64,000 nucleotides of DNA, taken from the NCBI GenBank assembly GCA_024663395.1, contig JANFAH010000028.1:186001-250000 (forward strand), in the 5' to 3' direction. Both the position numbers and the translations under genes were made by a program. A model generated the notes under the pieces. That model searched no databases, had not been told where the DNA came from, and worked only from the letters and a program-made list of their open reading frames with translations. Positions 12,172 through 23,869 of the stretch are shown in pieces. Each line of letters begins with the position of its first letter. Within the stretch, counting starts at the first letter, position 1. The stretch is from Pisolithus tinctorius. Lineage: Eukaryota; Basidiomycota; Agaricomycetes; Boletales; Pisolithaceae.

Positions 12172-13907
12172 ACCCTGCTGTCCTATCCACCCTTGTCTCA
12201 TCTGCCAGAGGCCCAAACAGATCGATGAGATCATCACCCAATGGTCATCCATATACCCAAATATGCAGAGCCTCCAGCTTGCAAGCCATCCTGTCCAGTG
12301 TCTGCATGGTTTCATCTTGTTGTATTTGGAAATCATACATTCGGTCCTCATAATATTGGCGGTAGGCCTCAGCATTGCAGAGTCAACGTTCCAGATCTTC
12401 GATTCACTCTTTGAACGTGTTGGACGTTTGTGACACCTCGGCGGTTGGGGCACAGAAGGGTGACAGTGCGCTGGGAGTTGCAGCGGTTGTGAGTTGGACA
12501 GGTGCTGCAGTTGTCGATGGGCAGGTGTCTGCTTTGAATACAAGGATTAACCACGATAATTAGCGTAAATGTGGAGTGATTAAACATACCTGCTACTGTA
12601 GATTCCTCTACCACCTGCGCAATGGATGGGTCAGCCTCAACGATCGAATCCACTCGTACAGCGGCTGGGATTGGGCGGGAATCCCTGCATTTGAATGCAG
12701 GAATATGAATCTCTGAATAAATATTGAGTCAGCATAAATACATGAAATTGAGAACATACTGAGTGAAGATCCCTTGGGGATCGTCTCTCCCTGGTTGGAG
12801 GGCCCAACCCCAGCGTTGATGGCTTTGAAAGCCATTGAAACTTGTCACTTTTGGGGACATTCCTTTGGGCTTTGGGATTCTTGGGTCTCCATCATCGGGG
12901 ACAGACTTCGAGCTTGCTTTTTTCCCCTGGCTCACGATGGATTCCATCAAGTTGGAGCAGCAATCCCACCTTTGGCATGGCTACATCGAATCTTGCGACT
13001 GTCGCATGGGAAGCAGGACTTCCTGGGGTTCCTGTCGCATCGGACCTTTCATCTGTGGCACGACTCACAGGAATGGGGGTCAGGGGAAGGCATCCTTCTG
13101 GCAGCTAGGGCAGCGTGACCATATAGTCCATCTGACAGTGGATGAGGCTTACGTTTCAATTGGCCTTGAGTGGGAACGTCGTCTTCATCATTGGTTTCTG
13201 CTGTTGCCTTCCTAGAGCAGGATCAACCTCTGGATTGATGGGACATCATTTTTGTGGCAGCTTTGCGCTTCTGCCTGCCTCGCGCTGGTTCTTCCTCCTT
13301 GTCCTCCTTTTCTGGCACCTTGTCTTCACCCTCATCGTCCACCTCCATCCTGTGCAAGCTCTCTGCCATCATTTGCTCCACCTCTGCCTCAGTCGCTTTC
13401 CATTTTCCTTTGTCACTCTTAGGCATTTTGGTCTCTTGAGTGGGTGGTGTCGGTGTTGGCATGACATGGGGCATAGGGAGGCCCAACTGGTGGTAGTCAT
13501 ATCAATGCTCGACGATGTCGAGCCACTTGTGGTTGGTGAAGTCGGTTTTGGAAGGGGATAGGGCAGTCTTCCACTCAGGCCATGGGTGGTCAATCGAGCC
13601 GAGGTCTTCATGCCACTTTAAGAACCTGTCGATGCCGATGAGGGTCATCGGAATCTCATCCATCCTAGTGATGAGGTCGCATACAGCGTCCTGAATACAT
13701 CAGTTAGTGAAAAAATGTGATGACGCTATGATGCACTAGTTCATCGTTTATCGCCTTGATGGCACCTTTCCACTTCGCAATCTTGTCCGCCTTTCCCAGC
13801 TTGCTGCTTTCCATGATATCCTTGAAGTAAATTTGAAGTATGTGGTTGGCTGCAGCATCGAGCTCAGGCAATTTCTTGAAGAGCTTGCAAGATGATGACG
13901 ATGACAT
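12172..13907 (-). pseudogene. Decayed gene with Zn2Cys6-like cysteine cluster and C-terminal coiled coil
   Basis: The ATG at 13907 opens a Ser/Lys-rich exon; a GT-AG intron around 13686-13735 joins it to a segment with DAVCDLITRMDEIP and TNHKWLDIVEH. An acidic, Lys-rich stretch (13223-13486) follows. At 13069-12983 six cysteines are spaced C-x2-C-x6-C-x7-C-x2-C-x6-C, the layout of the fungal binuclear zinc cluster, but a TGA at 13051-13049 stands where Arg is expected. After another intron the C-terminus forms a helix with heptad-like residues (near LCNAEAYRQYYEDRMYDF). At least three further TGA codons fall at expected Arg positions. I recall this architecture from basidiomycete transposon-rich regions; its function is unknown, and DNA binding is only suggested by the cluster. 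Confidence 0.6.
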
Positions 13908-14329
13908 GTTTCTGATGATGAGACAATGGAGTAGTTCGATGGTGAGAGTGGTGATGGTGATTGGAGACTGGAAGAGTCAGAGGTTAAAGATGGACGACGA
14001 GATACACGGATGTGCATTTTTTATCCTGCCTATGAATGATTCCCACAGCATGACGGCAATACTGGTACAAGTCAATAATCCTGAATGCATATATGAAGCA
14101 GAGGCTCAGATAAAAATATTATGTGTTGTTCTGGAATAGCATTGCCGTTTGTTTTGCATGTTTCCCATCTGCTCCAATGGCAGAGTCCTGGCTTGCAGCT
14201 ACATAGACCAGTGCCTGAGATTCCAACTGAATAGGCAAATCATCCAATGTGAAACACAATTTATAGTGGGAAATTCAGATACTCTATAGTGCAAGAGGTT
14301 CCACTTTCTTCATTTCTTGTCTTCCTGGG
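13908..14329. other. Upstream flank of the Cys-cluster gene
   Basis: Includes the 5' flank of the minus-strand gene and a short plus-strand frame (13840-14139) that mostly shadows its first exon. No other motif seen. Confidence 0.3.
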
Positions 14330-15150
14330 CCCATCTTATATTGTGACAGGGGGATAACCCAATATGGATAGGCCTGTCCATTTGCAGTGAGTATCTATGA
14401 TATGATGGATTGGCCCATCTTATACAGTGCCCAGGGTTTGTAATCCTGAAATAGACAGATCAGCCTGTCTTATGTTGTAATGCTGGTTTTTGTTTTCCCT
14501 TATCTGCTTCCTGAGAATACCATGGTTGGGCCCATCCTTATGTAGATCCCTTTGATCTCCCTTTCTGCTGCCTTATAATGCCTTACATGGGCTGTCCTTA
14601 TGTGGATAGCTTGGATCTCCCTTTCTGCTGCCTAAGAATACCATACATGGGCTTGTCCTTATGTTGTGACAGGGGTGCATCTTGCTAGATGGGCCTGTCC
14701 ATTTGTTGTGACGATGTACATGATACTACTGAAGGCCTGTCTTTATGTTGCATCAGGGGTACATCTTACTGTGGATGGGCCTGTCCATATGCTGTGACAA
14801 TATAAATAATACTACTGAAGGGCCCATCCATATATTGTGGCTCTATTAAATGATATTAGTGACAGGCCCACCTTTATGTTTCGACAGGGCACATCTTACT
14901 GGGGCCTGGCCCATCCATTTGTTGTGACAATATACATGGTACTACTGAAGGGCCTGTCCATATGTTGTGACAATATAAATAATATTACTGAAGGGCCTGT
15001 CCATATGTTGTGACTCTATTAAATGATACTAGTGACAGGCCTGTCTTTATGTTGTGATGATATAAATAATACTACTGAAGGGCCTGTCCATACGTTGTGA
15101 CTCTATTAAATGATATTAGTGATGGGCCCACCTTTATGTTTCAAGAGGCC
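14330..15150. repeat. Degenerate minisatellite with GGCCTGTCCATATGTTGTGAC core
   Basis: The core recurs at least ten times with variants (CCCATCCAT, CCTGTCTTTATG), separated by alternating spacers such as AATATAAATAATACTACTGAAG and CTCTATTAAATGATATTAGTGACA. Units are roughly 50-70 bp and become more regular towards 14900-15130. No coding frame runs through it. Confidence 0.75.
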
Positions 15151-15562
15151 AAAGATGAGGAGGATGTCCACATATACAGAAATGGCCACATCAAGGTATA
15201 CTCAAAAGCTGTGAGTATCTGGTGATTCAATACTATGTTGACAAGGGTGGTTGTACACGACTAGAAATTGTGGGTGGACGCATCAACCAATCATGGTGAC
15301 ATAGAGTAGTGAATAACAGAGAGCTCCGAACAGCTGGTGTACACAGTCCATGATGATGTGATACACTCATAACATGGGAACCAAGGGACTTCTGCCTGCA
15401 TGCCAGGTAATAAACTGGTACACAAAAACACGCAAAATGGCCGAGCTTTGTCTACTGAGTCTTGCTTGCAAGACGCTGTTTACTATAATGTTGTCCACGC
15501 TGAGAAACGTGCAATCAAAGTTTTGAACCAACCTCTCGATCCGTCCATGCTACCTCACGTCC
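15151..15562. other. No recognisable gene; one short open frame
   Basis: A 60-codon frame at 15400-15582 is in a more CpG-rich setting than the DNA to its left, but it has no recognisable motif and no support beyond being open. The change in composition around 15.4 kb probably marks a junction between an old and a younger block. Confidence 0.3.
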
Positions 15563-16037
15563 TCGAACCTAATTCCCTTTGATGGTGGACTGTTAGGATC
15601 CCCTTCCGGCATGGGGTATTTTGAACCCGATGTGACAGCTTGAACGTGCTTATTGGTTGTACTCGCGTGACTAGCATGATCGGATTGAGTAAACATAACG
15701 GTCTGACTCACCATAAATAGGTACATCAAATCGTATGAGCAATCTAAGAGCAGTTCATGGCCCTTGACTTGCTGAACATATCAAGGAGACCGGAGGTGGA
15801 AGGAATCACCGTCATGAGAGTCGGTGATTCCGCTGGATTCCAAAGTCGGCCGAAGGTGACTGGAAGATATGACGAGCAAAGAGGTTGTCCCGCCACGATA
15901 ACTGGGTGAGGGGAGGTCGATTGTGCAAAGGAAGTGGATGACTTGCGTTTATGTACAAAGTAAGCGCTTCTAGTTGTGGGGGAGGCTACACTAATCACTA
16001 ATGAACTTAGGGATCTGGTCCCCGAGTGCGTTTCCAC
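15563..16037 (-). pseudogene. Internally deleted paralogue of the 17.8-20.7 kb gene
   Basis: Two segments match distant parts of the larger gene to the right. The part near 15900-15980 resembles 20510-20610 (shared CTGGGTGAGGGG and a TTTATG...AAGTAAGC context). The part near 15700-15790 resembles 17930-18260 (shared ATCGTATG, CATATCAAG and AAACATA...CCATAAAT). The joined minus-strand frame (15744-16037) reads LLDMFSKS where the larger gene reads LLDMLSKS. The arrangement is what a roughly 2.3-kb internal deletion of a diverged duplicate would leave. Similarity is modest, so an alignment is needed. Confidence 0.5.
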
Positions 16038-17804
16038 GCCTTGTTATGCACATACGTATAAGCCTTGCCGAAGCGGGGGAAGCAGTCGCTTTGTTAGGTG
16101 TTGGGGGACAAGGGAAGAAATGAAAGAACGACAGCAAAAAGAAAGAGGAAGACGTACATGGACATATTCAGACCGAGATAGCCTACCCGCATGTATTCAC
16201 CATTCGCATCTCTCGCCTCGTCCAAGAGCACGATTGGCATTCGGCAATCCTCCGACATCAATCCCGACTGAGTCTTTACAAGCTCGGGGAAGAGACAGAA
16301 GGTGGGCGAGGGTCTGTAGGAGGGATTGGAATGTGGGCGAGAGTGATGAATTATGAAAACGTAAAGAAAATAAACCTGTGACCCTGCATGTAGCGGGAGG
16401 ACGGGGGCCCGTTTGGGCATGAGGGGGATTTGGAGGGATACCAGTCAAAGTAGGGGTTGGAGGGAATGATTGCGTGACACCAGTTGTCGTGCGACGGTTC
16501 AAAGACCAACGTGCGGGAGGCTCAAGCAGAGGCCCAGGCTAGGCTTCGGCAAATTTGGATACCCAGCGCCGTTGGTTATTGGGTTATTGCGTAGATGTGA
16601 ACGGGTAGTGTGGGCTTCAGGTCCATTACGGTATCCTCGGTCGTTAATGTCGACTCTGGCAATACTCTGGCAATTGCTTCCGTCGTTTCCGAAGAGTCTC
16701 ACCGCCCGGATTCGCAAGTAGACGATGCTTCGTAGCAGCAGAGATGGCAGGTGACCTCCTTTCCTCATCTTCTTTGCCTTGCGTGCCAAGACACGAAAGC
16801 AAGCAGAGCAGAGCGGGATAGCCGAGACGGATTATGAAGGTGTGCATGACACGTACTTGTTTCCATTCTGTGCGTCCACGGCTCTGGTTGTAAGCCTCGA
16901 TGGGGGGCGACTGATGGGGCCATCGAATTGGGTTGTGGTTACTGAAGGGTGATATAGTGTTAACCAGCACCCTGATAAAGCAAAGCAGAAGTCGTACATA
17001 TTCGAACTCGATAAAAGGCGTTATGGTATAGTACCAGTCTTCTGTCCTGGGAGTGTCGCACCCCTCCATGGCGGACACGCACTCTCGTCCAGTCTGCATG
17101 CACTGTGCGGAAGAGGGGAGACCGATATGTGGACCGTCATTGCCATTTTGATAGTAGATGGGCTCTGGGTACAAGTACGAACTTCAATTCATGCTTCTTG
17201 CGCTCCTCAGAACGGGCGTTCTCGAGACTGCCCTGCCCTTGTCCCCACTGATGCTCTACGGTCTCTTTCAGCGAAGTGACGGGCCTCTTTGGCCTCGCGA
17301 GTGGCTTCTTCGGCGACTGATCTGTCCTATTCGGCCTTGTCTTGCTGAGCGTCCAAGTGCGGTCTGAGATGGCGATCGCTCGGGCTTCCAGCAGACCACT
17401 GTGGGTGAGAACTCTGCGGGCATCGGCGTGTCTATCTGAAGCGAAATCTAGTTGAGGTATGTCACGCGGCTTGGGTCTGTTGACATTGGGGGAGACGGAG
17501 GTTCTCGTGAACTATGCAAACAAGGGGCGTCAGTAGGGAAGAAGACAGAGAGCTTGCGAAAAAGGGTGAAGGGGGCTTGGCCGAGTGAGACGAGCGGAAA
17601 CAAGAGGCATGTCGTTTCGCTTACTCGATCGAGGACCCCACGATAAATCATAGTCTAGTCACATCAGCATTATAGTACACACGACAAGGCTGAGTTTACA
17701 GAATGGCTACAGGTGGTTACGAAGGATGATGATGACGACAATCGCAAAAGCTCATGAATCAGATGCTTCATCTCGATTCTGTTGCATGACCTTACTATTC
17801 ATAG
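16038..17804. other. CpG-rich stretch with open frames but no recognised gene
   Basis: Minus-strand frames at 16197-16502 and 16644-17174 (176 codons) and short plus-strand frames overlap. Their products show no family I know. Composition matches the flanking gene block rather than the transposon blocks. It may contain exons of a minus-strand gene that I cannot assemble. Confidence 0.35.
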
Positions 17805-17909
17805 ACCTGAACCTAATTCTTTTCGAAGGATGCAAATCACGTTCTTCCATAGGGCGCTTTGAGCCTGATGCGACGACCGGGGTGCAGTCTACCAGCTGCA
17901 CCGGTACGA

Positions 17910-20669
17910 CTAAGATGATTGAAATGAGCAAACATAGCGGTGGGATTTCCCATAAATACCTGTCAATGAGGATGGGCGGCGATGAATATGTAGACGACGG
18001 GTTTCATCTGGACACGTAACAGCTTCGTAGAGTTTATTGACTTCCACGGCACTCAGGTCCTGGATTCCTCTGTTACCGCGCTTGCGGAGAACTCCAGCCG
18101 GCCAATTGACCAGTGCAAACCCGTGCTTCTCTAGGTCTTTCTCGAGAGTATACCAAGGCAACCGCTCGTAGGGTAAACTCAGTTCCCCTGGGTGCATCAG
18201 ATCGTATGGGCGGCCTAAGGGTGTTACCGTTGACTTACTGAGCATATCAAGAAGTTTATCCTTTATCGCCTCGATCTTGTCCGACTTTGATAGCTTCGAC
18301 GAACCACTGTTTCCCGGTACACGTCTTGGTAAGGTGCTTTCCCTTGCGTTCCTAATTAGTCGCAGGGTACTTCGGGATCGAGTGAGCGTGACGTACTCAA
18401 GACATGGTCTATTGTCACCACCCCAAGGGTGGGAACAGTCGGGCGCATCCAAACCACGCGAGTCAAGGTACTCCTTCTGGTACCGGTACCGAACTTGTTA
18501 AGAGAAGGCACCGTGCGAGACACTCAGTAGACTGACCAGTTTGAGGAGTTCCGCAGCCACCCGCAACTTTACCTCATCTTTCGAAAGAGATGGTTTACAT
18601 AGCATAGTCGTGAATGCCTCGATCCCCACAGGCTCCTGAATGTTGACTTCCAAGGACCTCTGAATTGACAAAGACATGCTTCCTCCCTGCGTGTCATTAC
18701 CAGAATGTATTACCCCGAAGCCCGCGGATGGTGATATATCAGCCAAGGACTTCATACAGATCGCTCGGCACTTCCGACAGGGAGAGATATCGACGTCGTT
18801 GCTCCGAAGGAACATTGCTACAGCAACGATGACGACAGTACTGAGGCGCAGTTGTGGGCCATCTTGGTCAGAGGGGACCCAGTCAGAGTTATCGTCTACA
18901 TAGGACTTGCTAAAGAAACGTTCTTCGGAATAGTCCCGATCAAGTTCATGACAAAGTCTGACGCCCGTAGAAGACAGCTGGGGGCGCACAGGCATATCAA
19001 AGCACTTAAGGGAGGTGCGAAGGAAGGACGAAAAGTCGCTGTGCCATTCCTGGTCATGCAGATCCGTGTCCGTGTCGTCAGGGCCATCGAAAGCCACCAA
19101 CGCAGTTATGCCTAGCACCACCCAAGGGTCATGTGCGCCATCGAAGATGTTATCAGGAACTTGAAGTTTGTCCGACACTGATCCCCAGGAATTCTGTAGT
19201 GTGTAAGACAACCGCACAACATGCTCCCGCAAGTGTTGTGGGTATTTGTTGACACATGGAAGATATCGCATATCCAAAGTGTGTTCCTTCATCAAAGGTT
19301 CCATTTTTTCGTCCATCGTTCGCTTTGCTATTGGACTTAGACCACACGGGACGAGATCCAGTCCACAGGAATAGCGACAGTAGTCGCAGAAAGCTTCCAG
19401 CAACGAGACATGCAAAATCACCGTGTGCTCGGTAGTTATGTCCTTGTACCGTGACCTGACCCTTGCAAGTGGTCAGTCACACCAAGGCAAAGATGTGATG
19501 TGAAGATAGACCCACAAGGACCGACAGTGTTCGCAGGGTTCGTAACCTACCTCCAAGACGGGAGGATATCCCTCTAACCAAACGATCATATTGAACCACT
19601 GCTGCATACCGTGACAATCCGCTGGAGAGCATATGCACCCATCCTCCTTGGCTTTCGCGACGGCATCCTCCCAGGCACTGGTTTGGGAGGGAAACCCGTC
19701 CCAGTACTTGCCAACGATACCACCGAGAGTAGATGCTATGTGTGGAGTCCTGAGCGTTGAGGGAGTACGTCCAAGAGAGGCGAACAGCGCCGCCAACTCT
19801 TTGGAGCTGGCGATTAACCAGGTAATGGCAGAAACACGCTGTTTGGGTGTGGCACTGCGCACTCTTTGGTTTCTGTCAGTTGCGGGTGGATATCGCTGCT
19901 GATCAACGCGACAACGCAGCGCTGACTCAGCGCTGGCCCAATCACTTTGGGTAAGCTCCCAATCATAGAGCAAATGCCAATAGGATTTGTCGAATCGAAG
20001 CCACTCTTCATCGCCGTCGACCCAAAGCCACACGTCGTCATCCACATCCCCCTCAATCAGTCTGAGCCAAAGCGCTTTGTGCATACGGCAGCGGCCGTGC
20101 ATCTCATCCATTAAGCGCTGAATGACACCGAAAACAAAAATCATCCTCCATTCTCTTACCATTTTCCATCGCCGTCGGATAAAACATTCGTCATCTTTCA
20201 AGACACCACCTTTCTGGGACTTGCTGCTAAAAGGTCACCCTCATCGTCGATGAAAACCGCGTGTCCGCGCCATACAACCCACTCACGCAGTGTTAACATC
20301 TTGGGACATCCGGACGAGCGTGCTGGTGCTACTGTCAAGTTCCTCGAAACTGCCACCAGAATGCGAACGTTGGGAGCTTGTATATGTGGCATTCTTGGAC
20401 GACAACAGATCCCACCCATACTGGGCAACGCGCCGGTCACCATCGGAAGAGTTGGTGAGTATGCTCGGGTATGCATTCTCTGAACACGACGGAGGGTAAC
20501 TGAAGGACATGATAAGCGAAGGGATCGTTTCGTTGCGATAGCTGGGTGAGGGGCAATTAGCACGGTCGTGCAATAGAATGGCTTTTATGCAGAAGGTAAG
20601 CACTGGTTGGTGGGCACGCATCATACATGTGGCTGCTCTAAGGGACAGAACGATCAGTGGGGACCTCAT
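17910..20669 (-). CDS. Unrecognised multi-exon gene
   Basis: Four consecutive minus-strand frames (20283-20669, 19473-20201, 18498-19421, 17910-18452) lie in order with short gaps suited to introns, giving a protein of about 800-900 residues. Visible features: a Trp/Asp-rich segment (DDDVWLWVDGDEEW), paired cysteines (YEPCEHCRSLW, FCDYCRYSCGL, SPCRKCRAIC), and a C-terminal module with KLLDMLSKS, LPWYTLEKDLEKHGF, LVNWPAGV and GIQDLSAVEVNKLYEAV. The last module resembles one I recall in many basidiomycete proteins of unknown function. There are few internal stops and CpG is not depleted, so the gene is younger or protected compared with its surroundings. Exon borders are not determined; neighbouring families or a transposon cargo role cannot be excluded. 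Confidence 0.5.
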
Positions 20670-21969
20670 GTCCAGTCTAGGCTTATTGGAATGCCATTCT
20701 CAGGGTGGTTTCAGAATCTACACATGAGGTTTACAGGAAACTGCGCCATCTGATTGATCAATGGCGGTATGGAGGCCTGTCACATGCGTTTGAGGTACAG
20801 TGTATTCATAACCAGAAACAAGGAATCCTGGACACACGCAGTTCTACCCACTTAATCTCAAGTACGGCGGAATTACCAAGTAGCGCCCTCACCCACCCGA
20901 ATAACGAGTACGACACAACTCAGGATTGTTACCCCTGCTTTGACAACGAAACACAAGACAGGTATTCATACCATCGAAGTAACGACTTCAATCGTGCTTT
21001 TGGTCCCTGGAATGAAACTTTCGCCAGTGTTTGCATGGAGGGAGGTTTCGGCATCATCAATCATAGTTTGTACTGTCGATGGCTGGCGACCATGCCAGCA
21101 CGCCACCAGGTACATAAGTTTAATGCACACCCGTTGATCCTTAATTGACTGGCTACCGGCTATCACCTGGCTAACTGTCCATGTCATTCAGTGGAGGCAT
21201 TCTCGCTGCGGAGATTTGGTTTCTGTACAATGTTTGAATGGTATAATTGGTAATACGCATACACACGATCGAGAATGTATGTTGAGATTGAAAACGATAT
21301 CGACACATTGCACCAATAGTTAGTGAGACGGAGAAAGAGGAAATGGACGTCGAGTTGCATTGATGGTCGCAAGAGTGACTTGCAGCAACAGGGTAGCAGG
21401 ACCATAACCGACTAACAGTTAGATCCAGACCCGTTGTCTCACCCTCAAACTGTCAGTTGTGGACCACGCATAAGTAAAGTAATAAAATACGAAATTGTCC
21501 TGGAATTAGAGAACTGTGATCGGCGAGGAAGTATTGACTGCAATCACGTCCAAGGTATGATGAGGATGTCTGCATATAGAAAATTTCTAGCACAGAAGGT
21601 TGCTGTGGTGTTCGGAATCCCTGGGGCGGTCTTGGCCAAAAACCGCTTGCAGGTGGATGTATGGCGGTACTGTGGTCCTCTTAGTGTCATCAGCTTCCCA
21701 GCGTCATTCCCAGCTTCTTACTAGTGGTAAAGTTTTATCATCCTCGCCATGTCATTCGCATGTGTGGTCACGACGTTCCTACCATAATCCATGCAGTACC
21801 CACCCGAACATGAGGATGTCCGCATGCCCGATTACCTTTTTTGCAAGGTCACTGAAGGGTGGAGTTAGGGTTCTGTGATGACCTATGGCTAGTCTGTTCG
21901 TGTGTAAGTTATGCTGGTTTTTAAAACTCTATGAACTGGCACATCAGCAAATCACAAGTTTACTTATCC
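20670..21969. other. Stretch without a supported gene
   Basis: A plus-strand frame of 147 codons (20705-21148) and overlapping alternatives show no motif. The rest has only short frames. It is the upstream side of the minus-strand gene, so its promoter should be near 20670-20900. Confidence 0.35.
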
Positions 21970-22204
21970 TTACTTGACAGCTACTTAACACTTGCTTATC
22001 ATACCAACTGCCAAGCAGCCGCCTGCTTGGATAAGTAGATCCTTCTGCTGGATACTTACTTAGCACTGCTTATTTTTACTTGACATGTGCTTAGCTTATT
22101 AGTTTCTTACTTGAAATAATGTTGGTTCTGTTCCGTCAAGCAGATAAGTAGCAACAAAGTGCAATTGATATCTGCTAAGCACATGCTAAGTAGCAGTGAA
22201 GTAA
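21970..22204. mobile_element. MITE-like inverted-repeat unit, about 235 bp
   Basis: The left arm 21970-22001 (starting TTACTTGACAGCTACTTA) and the right arm 22173-22204, reverse complemented (starting TTACTTCACTGCTACTTA), match at about 26 of 32 positions. The inner part contains further TACTTANCANTGCTTA-like copies in both orientations. No coding capacity. This fits a miniature inverted-repeat element or a cluster of transposase-binding repeats; I could not identify a target duplication. Confidence 0.5.
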
Positions 22205-22293
22205 ATTACACAGCAGTAAAATGGGGGGATTGAAAAATGTAGATGGAATAGTGATTGCGATTGGGAAGACATATTAAAAATCCTGTTGTGGAC

Positions 22294-23377
22294 TCAGTCA
22301 ATCATATAACCAGTAGGGAATGAAAACCTACAGATAAGTGCATACTCATCATCAGATCCTGCATCACTCAACAGCTCGGGGTCGAGTTCTTGCCCTATCA
22401 CAAGTGAAGCAAGGGGGAGCTCTATGATGGCTTGAAGCTGAGCAATAGATCTTCTTTTGGTGGCCCCCATAAACTTCCTTGTTGGGGCTCCCCAATTCTG
22501 GTCTGAAAATGCGCACGCAGTCTTGCTATCCTTGCCCAAAGCCATGTTATATTTGACAGGGGTCCACACAAACCTTGTTGCCACTTTGGCAATACCATCT
22601 TTGACATTGATGGGGGACTTGAGCTCAACATCACCAGATCTAATGAGGTTCAAGCCACATGAGAGCTAGAAAACTAATCAATACTGTAGCTATGTCAATG
22701 ACTCGATAAATGTTACCACAGCAGCACAAAGTCCAAGAGCACCAACAACACCATGCTTCACCAAGGACAAAGTGTCAAGAGCAGGGACTTGAACATATCC
22801 TTTGGTTGCAGTCAAATGGCTGCTCAGCAGCAGCTGTTGCACAAAAATGGAGTGGAAGGCCTTCTCAGGAACAATTGTGTCAAGGTCTTCATATAAGAAT
22901 GTGAAATGATCAAGTAATAGTTTTGCAGTGTTGGTGGGCAATGGGTCTTGAGGATTGAGGAAGAAAGCTATGAGTTGCACAACAGCTGTGGAGGCAAAGC
23001 TGTGCCTCCAATCACACAAGCATTGAGATGCCTATGGCGAACATGGTCAGCTACAGATGAAGTCAGAATGAAATGGACTTATGACAGAAACCATGGGTGA
23101 GCTGGGAAGAATGCTACTTGCTGTGTTCTTGAGTATGGGGTATATGACCAGCATAATCTCCTGTAGAGCCCCACAAATGTCTTGCTTGGCAATGTTGAAT
23201 GCATCCTCTTGGTTTCCAGCCCATAGGATTAGCATCAGGATAACTTCCCTCTTCCACTTCTGATCTTTATGCAGATCTGAGGGGAGATCCAAATTGTTGA
23301 AATGCACTTGCACAGGGACGGTCTGCACTTGACTCAATGAATCGCTTGCTACGATAGATCTCTTGCTAGTAGATGTG
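22294..23377 (-). pseudogene. 3' half of an otherwise open multi-exon gene split by gypsy element 1
   Basis: Minus-strand exons follow one another through good GT-AG introns. The exon beside the insertion carries NLDLPSDLHKDQKWKREV and ICGALQEIMLVIYPI. The next begins ASQCLCDWRHSF and includes FLYEDLDT, AFHSIFVQQLL and GVVGALGLCAA. The last begins LSCGLNLI and ends with an acidic tail at 22294. I see no premature stop. The pattern resembles a fungal domain of unknown function that I recall as DUF6532-like, with limited certainty. The reading frame would continue from the segment at 29463-29534 if the retroelement and one target copy were absent, so the gene was probably open when element 1 arrived. 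Confidence 0.6.
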
Positions 23378-23382
23378 GCTGA
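23378..23382. repeat. Target-site duplication, left copy (GCTGA)
   Basis: GCTGA directly precedes the TG of the left LTR and is repeated directly after the CA of the right LTR remnant at 29458-29462. Five base pairs is usual for Ty3/gypsy integrases. Confidence 0.9.
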
Positions 23383-23832
23383 TGTTACGCTCGACCGAAG
23401 TCAAGACATAGGGAGAGCTCAAATGCAGACTAAGGTTTCTACTGAGCAACAGCTGCAGTAACCTCTGTAAACGACAGAGGATTTAGGGCAACGCCGGTAA
23501 GAGTGGTCCTTGTGAGGGACACTGAGGGCGAAGTTCTGAGAACGCTGCGTATGATTGAGCAGCTCAAGTCTGGGTTTCCAGGACTTGAGCCGGCAGTCTA
23601 AATACTACACAGAAATGGACCATGAGGCGTCTGCATGTAATGAGGTAACTACGCCATTGGTTGAACAATGACGACACATGTCTTAAGCATGTAACGAGCC
23701 AGTAATGCTAGTGGTGGGAATAGAGAGCCGTCGGATCAGAGAGAAGATGGCTCCAAAAGGAAACTAGTCCAACGGATCCCAAGCAAGGTAAACATACAAC
23801 AGGAAAGGAAAAGTTAGGGGTGAAACGTAACA
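23383..23832 (-). repeat. 3' LTR of element 1 (full, 450 bp)
   Basis: Starts TGTTACGCTCGACCGAAG and ends AAACGTAACA on the plus strand; the termini form a TGTTACG/CGTAACA inverted pair. The first 41 bp and last 7 bp recur as the right-hand remnant. Confidence 0.9.
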
Positions 23833-23845
23833 TTACCCCCTTTCT
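23833..23845 (-). promoter_or_regulatory. Polypurine tract of element 1
   Basis: On the element's own strand the purine-rich AGAAAGGGGGTAA abuts the 3' LTR, the expected site for plus-strand priming during reverse transcription. Confidence 0.7.
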
Positions 23846-23869
23846 AAGCATTGAAGTCCCCGACTTCAA

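Noticed and set aside
16644..17174. 176-codon minus-strand frame as a stand-alone gene
   Set aside because: No domain, no splice partners that I can support and several competing frames; left as an unrecognised stretch.
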